This document shows positions 33,556-41,613 of a DNA stretch of 64,000 nt, one piece after another. Below the pieces are notes generated by a model. The model was not told the origin of the DNA, searched no databases, and worked only from the letters and a program-made list of their open reading frames with translations. Source of the stretch: Streptomyces lydicus (GTDB lineage Bacteria; Actinomycetota; Actinomycetes; Streptomycetales; Streptomycetaceae); the NCBI RefSeq assembly GCF_001729485.1, contig NZ_CP017157.1, forward strand, positions 1,612,001 to 1,676,000, in the 5' to 3' direction. Position numbers and translations under genes: made by a program. Position 1 is the stretch's first letter; every line of letters begins with the position of its first letter.

Positions 33556-34233
33556 TCAGCGCTCGCCGGGCGCCACCAGCCCCGATTCGTACGCGAAGAT
33601 CACTGCCTGCGCGCGGTCCCGCAGCTCCAACTTGGCGAGCACCCGCCCGATGTGGGTCTTCACGGTCTGCTCGGCGAGGATCAGCGCCTCGGCGATCTCC
33701 TGGTTCGACAGGCCCCGGGCGATCAGCTCCAGCACCTCCGTCTCCCGCGGGGTGAGACCGTTCAGCCGGAGCGCGCCGCGGTCCTTGCGGGGCGCGGGAC
33801 GCCGGGCGAAATCGGCGATCAGCCGCCGGGTCACCGACGGCGCGAGCAGCGCCTCACCGGCCGCCACCACCCGCACCGCGGAGATCAGATCGGCCGGCGG
33901 CGCGTCCTTGAGCAGGAACCCGGAGGCCCCCGCGCGCAGCGCCTCGTACACGTAGTCGTCCACGTCGAAGGTCGTCAGCATCAGCACCTTCGGCCGATGG
34001 ACCACGCCGACCGGCGGATCCAGCAGCTGCCGGGCGGCCTCCAGCCCGTCCATCTCCGGCATCCGGACGTCCATCAGCACCACGTCCGGGTGCGTCCGGC
34101 GGCTGAGCGCCACCCCCTGCACGCCGTCGGGCGCGTCGCCCACCACATCGATGTCGCTCTGTGCGGCGAGCAGCGCGGCGAACCCCGCTCGCACCATGGC
34201 CTGGTCGTCGACGATGATCACGCGCGTGGTCAT
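33556..34233 (-). CDS. NarL/LuxR-type response regulator
   Basis: 225 residues. Receiver domain 1-125 with acidic pocket D9-D10, phospho-acceptor D55 (VVLMDVRMPEMDG) and the conserved Thr/Lys further on (MLTTFD, LLKD). LuxR-type HTH at 150-215 (LTPRETEVLELIARGLSNQEIAEALILAEQTVKTHI). ATG overlaps the kinase stop by 4 bases, so the pair is translationally coupled. Likely controls genes nearby, for instance the two DUF1023 genes or the acyltransferase; signal unknown. Confidence 0.95.
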   Translation of the reverse strand: MTTRVIIVDDQAMVRAGFAALLAAQSDIDVVGDAPDGVQGVALSRRTHPDVVLMDVRMPEMDGLEAARQLLDPPVGVVHRPKVLMLTTFDVDDYVYEALRAGASGFLLKDAPPADLISAVRVVAAGEALLAPSVTRRLIADFARRPAPRKDRGALRLNGLTPRETEVLELIARGLSNQEIAEALILAEQTVKTHIGRVLAKLELRDRAQAVIFAYESGLVAPGER

Positions 34234-35642
34234 GCGGAGCCGGAATCCTTCGCTGGGAGGGGAGCCGCCGCGGTGGGCGGCGGGGTGAGCGGAAGCTGTG
34301 CGGCGACCCGGAAGCCGCCGTCGGGCAGCGGCCCGGTGTCGAGTGTGCCGCCCACCAGCCGCACCCGTTCCCGCATGCCGATCAGTCCGTGACCGGTGCC
34401 GGTGGTCTCCAGCGGCGCGGAGGGCGCGGGCGGCGCGGAGTTGACCACCAGCACCGTCAGCCGTGAGCCGTCCGCCGCCGTCGTCACCGACACCCGGGTC
34501 CGTGCGCCCGGGGCGTGCCGCACCACGTTGGCCAGCGCCTCCTGGACGATGCGGTACGCGGACAGGTCCACCGCCGGTTCCGGCGCGACGGGCTCCTCGG
34601 GCAGCACCAGCTCCACCGGCACACCGGCCCGCACGGTCCCCTCGACGAGCTTGGGCAGCATGCCGATACCGGGCTGCGGCGCCTTCTCCGGGCCGCCCTG
34701 CCGCTCCGTCTCCTCGCTGCGCAGCACCCCGAGCAGCCGGCGCATCTCGGCCAGCGACTCGCGCGCGGTCGCCGCGATCGACCCGAACTCCTCCTGCGCC
34801 TCCCGGGGGAGCCCGCCGATGCGGTACGGGGCGCTGTCCGCCTGGACCGTGATCACCGACATGTGGTGGGCGACGACATCGTGCAGTTCACGGGCGATGC
34901 GGGTGCGCTCCTCCAGCAGCGTACGGCGGGCCCGTTCGGCCTCGCTGATGGTCTCCTGCTCGATCAACTTCCGCTGGGCGTCGCCGCGTTCGCGCAGCGT
35001 GGCGCCCATCATGAGCACCACACCGGAGAGCACGAACAGCAGCACCCAGGTGCTCTGACTGCCCTCGGGCGTGATCATCTCGGAGAGGATCCCCGCCACG
35101 CCGGTCGTCAGCCAGACCGCGATCAGGGTGCGGCGGCGCTCGCGCAGGGACAGCGCCACCATCAGCGCGACATAGCCGACGATCGCGGTGGGCGGCCAGG
35201 GCCAGGCGCGGCCCGCGACGCCGTCGACACCGGTCAGCACCAGCGCGCCCACGACGTCCGCGGCGAAGATCACCCACCAGGCTTGCAGCGGACGGCTCAC
35301 CGCGAGCAGCAGCGGCGCGGTCTGCGCGGTCGACAGCGCGCCGGCCAGCCCGCCGTTCATGCCGTAGTCGTTGCCGAGGACGTTGATGCCCGACGGCAGC
35401 AGGGACACCGCGAACGCGAAGGCCACCAGGTACGGCAGCCGGCGCAGCCAGGGGTTCTGGACGTTGCCGAAGAGCGGGGTGCCGGGTTCGGTCGGGGTGC
35501 CGAGCTCCACGGCGAGGACGCGCAGCGCCTGCCGGGCGGCCCGCAGCGCCCGTGCGCGCGCCGGGCCGGGCCCGGTGCCGCGGCCCGGCCCGGCCGGCTG
35601 GTGTGCGGGGGTGGAAGGGGGTCGGTTCATCGCGCGGTCCAT
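34230..35642 (-). CDS. Sensor histidine kinase (HisKA_3 type)
   Basis: 470 residues from ATG 35642; ATG 35630 is an alternative. An N-terminal cytosolic Pro/Arg-rich stretch is followed by about five membrane helices (70-215, e.g. LPYLVAFAFAVSLLPSGINV). A DHp domain carries H254 in ARELHDVVAHHMSVI and the HATPase domain has YRIVQEALANVVRHAP and GHGLIGMRERVRLVGG. No large extracellular sensor domain, so it probably senses membrane or envelope state. Partner of the response regulator encoded immediately downstream. Confidence 0.94.
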   Translation of the reverse strand: MDRAMNRPPSTPAHQPAGPGRGTGPGPARARALRAARQALRVLAVELGTPTEPGTPLFGNVQNPWLRRLPYLVAFAFAVSLLPSGINVLGNDYGMNGGLAGALSTAQTAPLLLAVSRPLQAWWVIFAADVVGALVLTGVDGVAGRAWPWPPTAIVGYVALMVALSLRERRRTLIAVWLTTGVAGILSEMITPEGSQSTWVLLFVLSGVVLMMGATLRERGDAQRKLIEQETISEAERARRTLLEERTRIARELHDVVAHHMSVITVQADSAPYRIGGLPREAQEEFGSIAATARESLAEMRRLLGVLRSEETERQGGPEKAPQPGIGMLPKLVEGTVRAGVPVELVLPEEPVAPEPAVDLSAYRIVQEALANVVRHAPGARTRVSVTTAADGSRLTVLVVNSAPPAPSAPLETTGTGHGLIGMRERVRLVGGTLDTGPLPDGGFRVAAQLPLTPPPTAAAPLPAKDSGSA

Positions 35643-35727
35643 CTAAGCGGACCCCGGCCGCGGAGGCGTCATACCTGGGTCCGGCCTTGCACCCCGTACC
35701 ACGGTATGAGTCCCGGCCCGGTGGTTC

Positions 35728-36606
35728 CTAGAGCTCCGCCAGCAGTTCGGCCTTCTTGGCACTGAACTCGGTGTCCGTCAGCAGCCCCGCGCCGTGCAGC
35801 TCGCCGAGGTGCCGTATCCGGTCCGCGATGTCCGCCGGGTCCCGCCGGGCGTCCCCGGCGCGCCGGCACACCGGCTCGCCGTCCGGCGTCTCCTCCGGCT
35901 CCGCGGCACGGACGGCCTGCAGCACCGCGGCCGCGAACGGCAGCGACTCGTGCACCGGGCCGTACCCGGGCCCGAAGACCACGGCGGCCGGGTCCTGGTC
36001 CGCGGCGCCCGTCTCCGGCTCGCGGGCGCCGCGCTCCAGCAGCCGCAGATGGCCCTTGACGCTCTCCGGGGAGCGCCATTCGACCCCGGCCAGCTCGCCG
36101 ATCGCGAAGGTCTGGTCGCCGCGCTTCCACTTCGCCGACGAGGCGCCCGTCCAGAACCAGCGGAAGGCGACCGACCGGCCGTCGAAGGACGCCTTGCCGT
36201 CGTACGCCTTGAAGTGCAGCGGAGGTTCCGGGGCGGCGACCAGGTGGCGGTCGGCGGGCTCCTTGGCGGCGGGGCCGAGCGCGCTGCGCAGCTCCTCGGC
36301 GTAGTACCCGGCCAGCGTCTCGCGTTCGGCCGGCAGCACCAGACGGTAGGGGTCGACGTCCTCCTTGAGCTGCCCGTCCGCCGCCTCCATCAGGGGGTCG
36401 GCGCCGGGCCGGGGCACGGCGTGCAGCACCACCGTGCCGCGTCTGCCCCCGGACACCTCGACAGCGCTCAGCGCCTCGTACGGAATGCGTCGCTCGCCGA
36501 GCGCCTGGAACAGCTTCGGCCTGCGGATCCCCCGTTCGAAGCGGATGAGTACGGAGTCCGTGTCGAACTCCCAGACGGCGTGAAAACCGGCCAGCACATC
36601 ACCCAT
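35728..36606 (-). CDS. DUF4429 protein with C-terminal SHOCT motif
   Basis: From ATG 36606 (MGDVLAGFHAVWEFDTDSV) 292 residues; ATG 36615 is three codons earlier. Two DUF4429 units (VLIRFERGIRRPKLF ... and VAFRWFWTGASSAKWKRG ...) of PH-like type are followed by a SHOCT helix pair at the end (ADRIRHLGELHGAGLLTDTE). SHOCT regions are thought to mediate oligomerisation or membrane association. Soluble, no function known. Between the kinase and the second DUF1023 gene, same strand. Confidence 0.8.
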   Translation of the reverse strand: MGDVLAGFHAVWEFDTDSVLIRFERGIRRPKLFQALGERRIPYEALSAVEVSGGRRGTVVLHAVPRPGADPLMEAADGQLKEDVDPYRLVLPAERETLAGYYAEELRSALGPAAKEPADRHLVAAPEPPLHFKAYDGKASFDGRSVAFRWFWTGASSAKWKRGDQTFAIGELAGVEWRSPESVKGHLRLLERGAREPETGAADQDPAAVVFGPGYGPVHESLPFAAAVLQAVRAAEPEETPDGEPVCRRAGDARRDPADIADRIRHLGELHGAGLLTDTEFSAKKAELLAEL

Positions 36607-36748
36607 GTGGCTCATCGTATGCGGGCGGTCGCCCGCCCGTCCCCCTTCCGGACACCTGGAAGGCGCCCGCCGGAGCCGCGTACGCAACGAGCTCCCCGGC
36701 CGGGCGCTCCGTCCCTCGCACCGTGGACGCGCGCTCCACCGGGCACGG

Positions 36749-36798
36749 TTCCCCGCGGTCCCGGCCCGTCCCCGGGCGCCGGGCCGGGACCGCGGGAA
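36749..36798. terminator. Terminator after the second DUF1023 gene
   Basis: TTCCCCGCGGTCCCGGCCCG pairs with CGGGCCGGGACCGCGGGAA (19 bp, one bulged C), 11-base loop, 23 bases past the stop on the minus strand. Confidence 0.85.
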
Positions 36799-36820
36799 GC
36801 GGCCCCGCGGCGGTGCGGCC

Positions 36821-38035
36821 TCAGACCGTCGCCGCGCTGCAGTGCGGATCGGCGGAGGCGCACTCCACCGAGCCGGTCGCCCCCACCCCGACCAGCGCGA
36901 AGTTGCGCAGGCTGCGGGTGCCGGGGGCGAAGTAGCCGGCGTGCCCGACGGCGCCGTCGGCGGACAGGATCCGGGAGCCGAAGGACGGATCGACCGGGTC
37001 GGCGCCGTGGCCGAGCCCGCCGACCTCCAGGTACGGCACGTCCTGGATCCAGTCGTCGGAGTCCCGCATCGCCCACACCCGGGCGCGGGTGCCGAGCCCG
37101 GAGAAGTTGTCGGCCCGCATGCCGGGGCTGCCCGCCACCGCGATGTCCCCCACGTTGGACGGCAGCTTGCGGGCGGCGACGCCGCACACCACGGAGCCGT
37201 AGCTGTGGCAGAACAGCGAGACGGAGTCGGCGGACGACAGGGAGTTCACCAGGGCACGCAGCCGGACCGCGCCGGCCTCGGCGAGCTGCCCGGTGGCGGC
37301 CTGGACGCCCAGGCCGGCCGGCGAGGTGTAGTCGGCCCAGGCGATCACCGCGGTACGGGTGCCGGGGCCGGCCTGCCGCTCGGCGTCGTAGAGGGAACGC
37401 GCCATGCCGACGGGGGCGGTGGTCGCCCGCGCGGTGCGCTCGAAGGTGGAGAGGTTGGTGTCCACACCGGGCACCACGACCGAGACCCGCTTCGCCGCCG
37501 GGAGGTCGCCGAAGACCTCAGCGGCCCGGCCGCCGCCGGCCGGGTCGAAGGCCAGGATCTGCCGGCCCGGGGCCATCATCGACTCCAGGCGGTGCATCAG
37601 CCGGCCCGCCTCCTGGCGGCCGACGGGCGTGAGCCGGTGGTCGGTCATCCGCCGTTTCTCGACGGCGCGGGCGTCGTCGATCGCCATCCGGTTGGCGCGG
37701 TAACGGAGTTGGACGGGGGCACCGCCCATGTTGCCGACGACCAGCGGAAAGCGTGCGGCGAGCTGCTGGTCCTCGGCCCGGCTGAGGGGGGCGAAGAAGG
37801 CCCGGATCGCGGCCGGCCCGGCGTTGGGGTCGGGCAGCGGGCGACCGAGGAAGGTGGCGTGTTTCCACGCGGCCTTGGCGGTGGCCAGGGGGTTGGCGTC
37901 GTCCTTGCTTCCTCTGATGGCGGTCCATCCGGTCATCGCAAGCATCACGAACACCACCACCAGGGCGAGTGCGGCGCGCCAGGCGGTGGACTGCAGGAAA
38001 CCGGAGGAGGGGCCGAGGCCCGGGAAGGAATTCAC
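36821..38035 (-). CDS. DUF1023 alpha/beta hydrolase, membrane-anchored, second copy
   Basis: GTG 38035 (NSFPGLGPSSGFLQSTAWRA) preceded by TAGGG gives 404 residues; an upstream GTG at 38092 would add 19. A single hydrophobic helix near residue 25 (WRAALALVVVFVMLAMTGW) anchors or exports the protein. The DUF1023 domain has nucleophile elbow FCHSYGSVVCG, VVVPGVDTNL and GLGHGADPVDPSF, and a C-terminal pair of cysteines (VECASADPHC) not present in the paralogue at 32206. Function unknown; same strand as the two-component system. Confidence 0.83.
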   Translation of the reverse strand: MNSFPGLGPSSGFLQSTAWRAALALVVVFVMLAMTGWTAIRGSKDDANPLATAKAAWKHATFLGRPLPDPNAGPAAIRAFFAPLSRAEDQQLAARFPLVVGNMGGAPVQLRYRANRMAIDDARAVEKRRMTDHRLTPVGRQEAGRLMHRLESMMAPGRQILAFDPAGGGRAAEVFGDLPAAKRVSVVVPGVDTNLSTFERTARATTAPVGMARSLYDAERQAGPGTRTAVIAWADYTSPAGLGVQAATGQLAEAGAVRLRALVNSLSSADSVSLFCHSYGSVVCGVAARKLPSNVGDIAVAGSPGMRADNFSGLGTRARVWAMRDSDDWIQDVPYLEVGGLGHGADPVDPSFGSRILSADGAVGHAGYFAPGTRSLRNFALVGVGATGSVECASADPHCSAATV

Positions 38036-38233
38036 CGCGAGCCACCCTAGGAGACGCGACAGGGTGGCTGCTGCGGCCGTGAGTGATATCACGTTTCACG
38101 GTGGCCATTTCGACCAAACCGGACACCAAACGTCGATTTTCGGCGCTCAGTCGTGCGGAAGCAGTCTCATGGGGAGATTAATCGGTTGCACAGCGGCGGT
38201 GGGCCGTTACGGCAGGTGGCGAAGGGGGCCGGG

Positions 38234-38893
38234 TCAGCGGTGCGCGCGCCAGTCGTCGTCGATCGCCGGCGCCATGTGGTCGAGATAGGACTGGGTCAGC
38301 TCCCGGATGGACGCCACGCTGCAGTCCGCACCCTCGCCCCAGATCTTGCCCGCCACCCGCATGACCCCGCAGAACGCCGCGACCAGCACCCGCGGCCGCG
38401 GATCGGCGTCGACGTCCAGCCCCTCGCGCCGCGCGATCAACCGCGCGATCTGCTCCTCCAGTTCGGAGGAGCGGCGCAGGTGGACGGCCATCAACGCGGG
38501 CGTGGACTCGATCATTTGGTACGAGCGCATGTGCAGCTCCACCGGGATCACCGACTCGATGGCGCTGCCGATGTCGTCCCAGGCGACCATCACCGCGCTG
38601 CGCAGCGCGGTCAGCGGGGCCTCCGTCGCGGGCCGCGCGGTGAGCTCCGCCATGAAGCGGGCCTCGACCATCTCTTGGACGGCGAAGGCGACGTCCTCCT
38701 TGTTGGCGAAGTAGCGGAAGTACGTCCGCTGGGAGACGTCCACGGCCTCGGCGATCTCGTCGACCGTCGTCGCCTCGTACCCCTGCTCCGTGAAGAGTTC
38801 GAGTGCCGCGCGGATCAGGGCGTCGCGGGTGCGCTGCTTCTTGCGTTCGCGCAGGCCGCCCGCGGGGGCCGTCTGCGGCGTCGGGGTCGCCAT
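38234..38893 (-). CDS. TetR-family regulator, divergent to MFS transporter
   Basis: 219 residues. HTH at about 22-68: RDALIRAALELFTEQGYEATTVDEIAEAVDVSQRTYFRYFANKED (positions in order). The C-terminal domain is of the TetR_C MftR-like type (LRSAVMVAWDDIGSAIE). Ribosome site GGAAAGG. It faces the MFS gene at 39009 with a 115-base gap holding an inverted repeat, the common layout of a drug-efflux repressor and its pump. Confidence 0.92.
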   Translation of the reverse strand: MATPTPQTAPAGGLRERKKQRTRDALIRAALELFTEQGYEATTVDEIAEAVDVSQRTYFRYFANKEDVAFAVQEMVEARFMAELTARPATEAPLTALRSAVMVAWDDIGSAIESVIPVELHMRSYQMIESTPALMAVHLRRSSELEEQIARLIARREGLDVDADPRPRVLVAAFCGVMRVAGKIWGEGADCSVASIRELTQSYLDHMAPAIDDDWRAHR

Positions 38894-38947
38894 CCTGCGC
38901 CGCCTTTCCGTGGTGTTCTCGCTGCTCAGGTTACCTGTGAGGGAGAT

Positions 38948-38984
38948 GACAGTTACCGACTCATGAAATGCTTTGTCAACTGTC
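38948..38984. promoter_or_regulatory. Inverted repeat in TetR/MFS intergenic region, candidate operator
   Basis: GACAGTT (38948-38954) and AACTGTC (38978-38984) form a perfect 7-bp inverted repeat 23 bases apart; a third related element, TGACATT, follows at 38991-38997. TTGTCA (38973-38978) is a fair -35 box for the MFS gene. The operator role is inferred. Confidence 0.55.
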
Positions 38985-39008
38985 AGTGGCTGACATTAGC
39001 CTCGGGGT

Positions 39009-40610
39009 ATGAGTTCTCAGACCCCGGTCGCCGACGCCGCGCCGGACCTCTCCGTACCGGAGCCCCGCAAGGGGCTGCGAGGCCATCCGTGGCTGACCCT
39101 CTTCTCCGTCGCCATCGGCGTCATGATGGTCGCCCTGGACGGCACGATCGTCGCCATCGCCAACCCGGCCATCAAGCAGGACCTCGGCGCCTCGCTCGCC
39201 GACGTGCAGTGGATCACCAACGGGTACATGCTCGCCCTGGCCGTCTCGCTGATCACGGCCGGCAAGCTCGGTGACCGCTTCGGCCACCGCCAGACCTTCC
39301 TGATCGGCATCCTCGGCTTCGCCGCCGCCTCCGGTGCCATCGGGTTCTCCAACGAGGTCGCGCTGGTCATCGGCTTCCGCGTGCTGCAGGGTCTGTTCGG
39401 CGCGCTGCTGATGCCCGCCGCGCTGGGACTGCTGCGCGCCACCTTCCCCGCCGAGAAGCTCAACATGGCGATCGGCATCTGGGGCATGGTCATCGGCGCC
39501 TCCACCGCCGGCGGCCCGATAGTCGGCGGACTGCTGGTGGAGCACGTCAGCTGGCAGTCCGTGTTCTTCATCAACGTCCCGGTCGGTGTGCTGGCCCTGG
39601 TCCTGGGGCTGGTGATCCTCAAGGACCACCGCGCGGAGAACGCCCCGCGCTCGTTCGACGTCCCCGGCATCGTGCTGCTCTCCAGCGCGATGTTCTGCCT
39701 CATCTGGCCGCTGATCAAGGCGTCGGAGTGGGGCTGGGGCGACATGAAGACCTGGGGCTTCCTGATCGGCGCCGTGGTCCTCTTCGCGCTGTTCGCCGTG
39801 CTGGAGTCCAAGGTCCGCGAACCGCTCATCCCGCTGCGGATGTTCCGCTCCCTGCCGCTGACCGCCGGCACGGTCCTGATGGTCCTGATGGCCTTCGCCT
39901 TCATGGGCGGCCTGTTCTTCGTGACGTTCTACCTCCAGAACGTGCACGGCATGACCCCCGTCGACAGCGGCCTGCACCTCCTCCCGCTCACCGGCATGAT
40001 GATCGTCGGCTCCCCGCTCGCCGGGGCGCTGATCACCAAGCTCGGCCCGCGCATCCCGCTGGTCGCCGGCATGGTCCTGACCGCCGTCGCGATGTACGGC
40101 ATGTCCGGCCTGGACACGAACAGCAGCACCGGCCCGATGTCCCTGTGGTTCGCCCTGCTCGGGCTGGGCCTGGCCCCCGTGATGGTCGGCGCCACCGAGG
40201 TCATCGTCGGCAACGCCCCGCTGGAGCTCTCCGGTGTCGCCGGCGGCCTCCAGCAGGCCGCGATGCAGGTCGGCGGCAGCCTCGGTACGGCCGTGCTCGG
40301 CGCGGTGATGGCCTCCCGCGTCGACAACGAACTCCCCACCAACTGGAAGGCGGCCGGTCTCCCGCCGCTCCCGCCCGCGCAGGCGTCCCAGGTGTCCGAC
40401 GCGGTCTCGGCCGGTATCGCCCCCGTGCCGAAGGGCACCCCGCCGGAGTTCGCCCAGAAGATCACCGCTGTCGCCCACGACACCTTCGTGTCCGGCATGG
40501 GGCTGGCCTTCACGGTCGCCTGCGGCGTGGCGATCGTCGCGGCCGTCGTCGCGGTCTTCACCAAGCGCGGCGCGAACGCCGAGGCAGGGGCCGGCGTCGG
40601 TCACATCTGA
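39009..40610 (+). CDS. MFS drug:proton antiporter (DHA2, 14 helices)
   Basis: 533 residues with 14 predicted membrane helices of the EmrB/QacA (DHA2) branch. Motif D1/A elements: VALDGTIVAIANPAIKQDL in helix 1 and GKLGDRFGHRQTFLIG in loop 2-3; motif C ASTAGGPIVGGLL in helix 5. No ribosome site precedes the ATG, which lies about 10 bases after a possible -10 (CATTAG/ATTAGC), suggesting leaderless translation. Probably exports a toxic organic compound and is repressed by the divergent TetR. Confidence 0.93.
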   Translation: MSSQTPVADAAPDLSVPEPRKGLRGHPWLTLFSVAIGVMMVALDGTIVAIANPAIKQDLGASLADVQWITNGYMLALAVSLITAGKLGDRFGHRQTFLIGILGFAAASGAIGFSNEVALVIGFRVLQGLFGALLMPAALGLLRATFPAEKLNMAIGIWGMVIGASTAGGPIVGGLLVEHVSWQSVFFINVPVGVLALVLGLVILKDHRAENAPRSFDVPGIVLLSSAMFCLIWPLIKASEWGWGDMKTWGFLIGAVVLFALFAVLESKVREPLIPLRMFRSLPLTAGTVLMVLMAFAFMGGLFFVTFYLQNVHGMTPVDSGLHLLPLTGMMIVGSPLAGALITKLGPRIPLVAGMVLTAVAMYGMSGLDTNSSTGPMSLWFALLGLGLAPVMVGATEVIVGNAPLELSGVAGGLQQAAMQVGGSLGTAVLGAVMASRVDNELPTNWKAAGLPPLPPAQASQVSDAVSAGIAPVPKGTPPEFAQKITAVAHDTFVSGMGLAFTVACGVAIVAAVVAVFTKRGANAEAGAGVGHI

Positions 40611-41131
40611 CCGCCGGCTCGACCACCGCGGCGTCCACGCCGGGCGCCACCGGCGCCCACCCCGCAGCACCCGGCGCGCGGCCGGCCCGAGGACATACGT
40701 CCCCCGGGCCGGCCGCGCGCTGTCATGTGCGGCCGTCAACCCGCCGCCCGGGACCGCCTCCCGGCCCACCCGTCGTACGCCGTGCGGCAGTTGGCCCCGT
40801 CCGGCGCGGTGAATCCCTCATCCGGATGAGCCGGCACCGGGAACCTCCGCCACCGCGGCGGCCACCGCACCACCCCGCGCGGCAGGCCCACCCCGGCGGT
40901 GCCCGGGAGGAACGGTTTCCGCAGCCGTCGCCGGGCCCCCGCCCCGCGTCAACACCGCACCCCGCACCCCCGCCGAGCGCGGCGCCGGCTGTCCACATAC
41001 CTGATCCGGGTGGCAGCGCCGGCCGGGCCTTGGCAACCGCGGCACGCCCTCGCGAAGCTCGATGACGAACCCGCGGCGGGCGACCGGCCCGCCGCGAACG
41101 GCCCGATCCGTACTCCACGGGGGAGATTCCC
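40611..41131. other. Intergenic region after MFS gene, terminator but no gene
   Basis: A strong terminator lies at 40674-40720. The rest (40721-41120) is GC-rich with open frames on both strands that encode Arg/Pro/Gly-rich peptides lacking ribosome sites. The promoter of the secreted protein at 41132 must lie here but I cannot place it. Confidence 0.6.
40674..40720 (+). terminator. Terminator of the MFS gene
   Basis: 16-bp perfect stem GCGCGCGGCCGGCCCG / CGGGCCGGCCGCGCGC with a 15-base loop that contains its own GGAC-ATAC-GTCC mini-hairpin. Confidence 0.85.
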
Positions 41132-41542
41132 ATGCGACTGCGTCTGCGTACGTCCCGCACCACCGCCGCTCTGACCGGCCTCGCCGCCCTGACCGTCGCC
41201 CTCGCCGTCCCGCCCGCCCTCGGCACCCCGGCCGCCCACGCCGCCGGCCGCTCCACCACGCCGGGCCCCTGCGCGGCGGGCCAGCTGTGTCTCTGGCCGA
41301 AGGCGGACTTCGGCGGGAAGCGGGTGACCTACGAGCTGCCCGACATCGACATCGAGAGCTGCGTCCCGCTGCCCAAGGGGACCACCGCCGCCGCGCTCGC
41401 CAACCGCACCGGGCGGCCGGTCACCACCTACCAGAGCGCGGAGTGCGCGGAGACCGCCGAGTTCGACACCTACCCGGGTGGCGGCAGCTGGGTGCCCCGG
41501 TCGCCGTACCAGGTACGGGCGTTCAAGGTGTGGGAGCGGTGA
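41132..41542 (+). CDS. Secreted peptidase-inhibitor I36-like protein
   Basis: 136 residues with a Sec signal peptide (RLRTSRTTAALTGLAALTVA, cleavage about AHA-AG at residue 38). The mature 100-residue part, with PCAAGQLCLWPKADFGGKRVTY and four further cysteine-containing strands, is a beta/gamma-crystallin-like fold typical of the Streptomyces metalloproteinase-inhibitor family I36. Cysteines probably form two disulfides. Ribosome site GGGGGAGA. Target protease not known. Convergent with aceE. Confidence 0.8.
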   Translation: MRLRLRTSRTTAALTGLAALTVALAVPPALGTPAAHAAGRSTTPGPCAAGQLCLWPKADFGGKRVTYELPDIDIESCVPLPKGTTAAALANRTGRPVTTYQSAECAETAEFDTYPGGGSWVPRSPYQVRAFKVWER

Positions 41543-41552
41543 GCCGGGACGG

Positions 41553-41591
41553 CCGAAGCCCCCGGCAGCGGGGGGCTGCCGGGGGCTTCGG
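41553..41591. terminator. Bidirectional terminator between I36 gene and aceE
   Basis: Perfect 17-bp stem CCGAAGCCCCCGGCAGC and complement with a 5-base G loop, between convergent stops at 41542 and 41614. Confidence 0.92.
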
Positions 41592-41613
41592 TCGCGTGCG
41601 TCGCGGAGGTGCG

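Noticed and set aside
40723..41259. 178-codon minus-strand frame between MFS and I36 genes
   Set aside because: Arg/Gly/Ala-rich composition, overlaps the start of the secreted protein on the other strand, no ribosome site.
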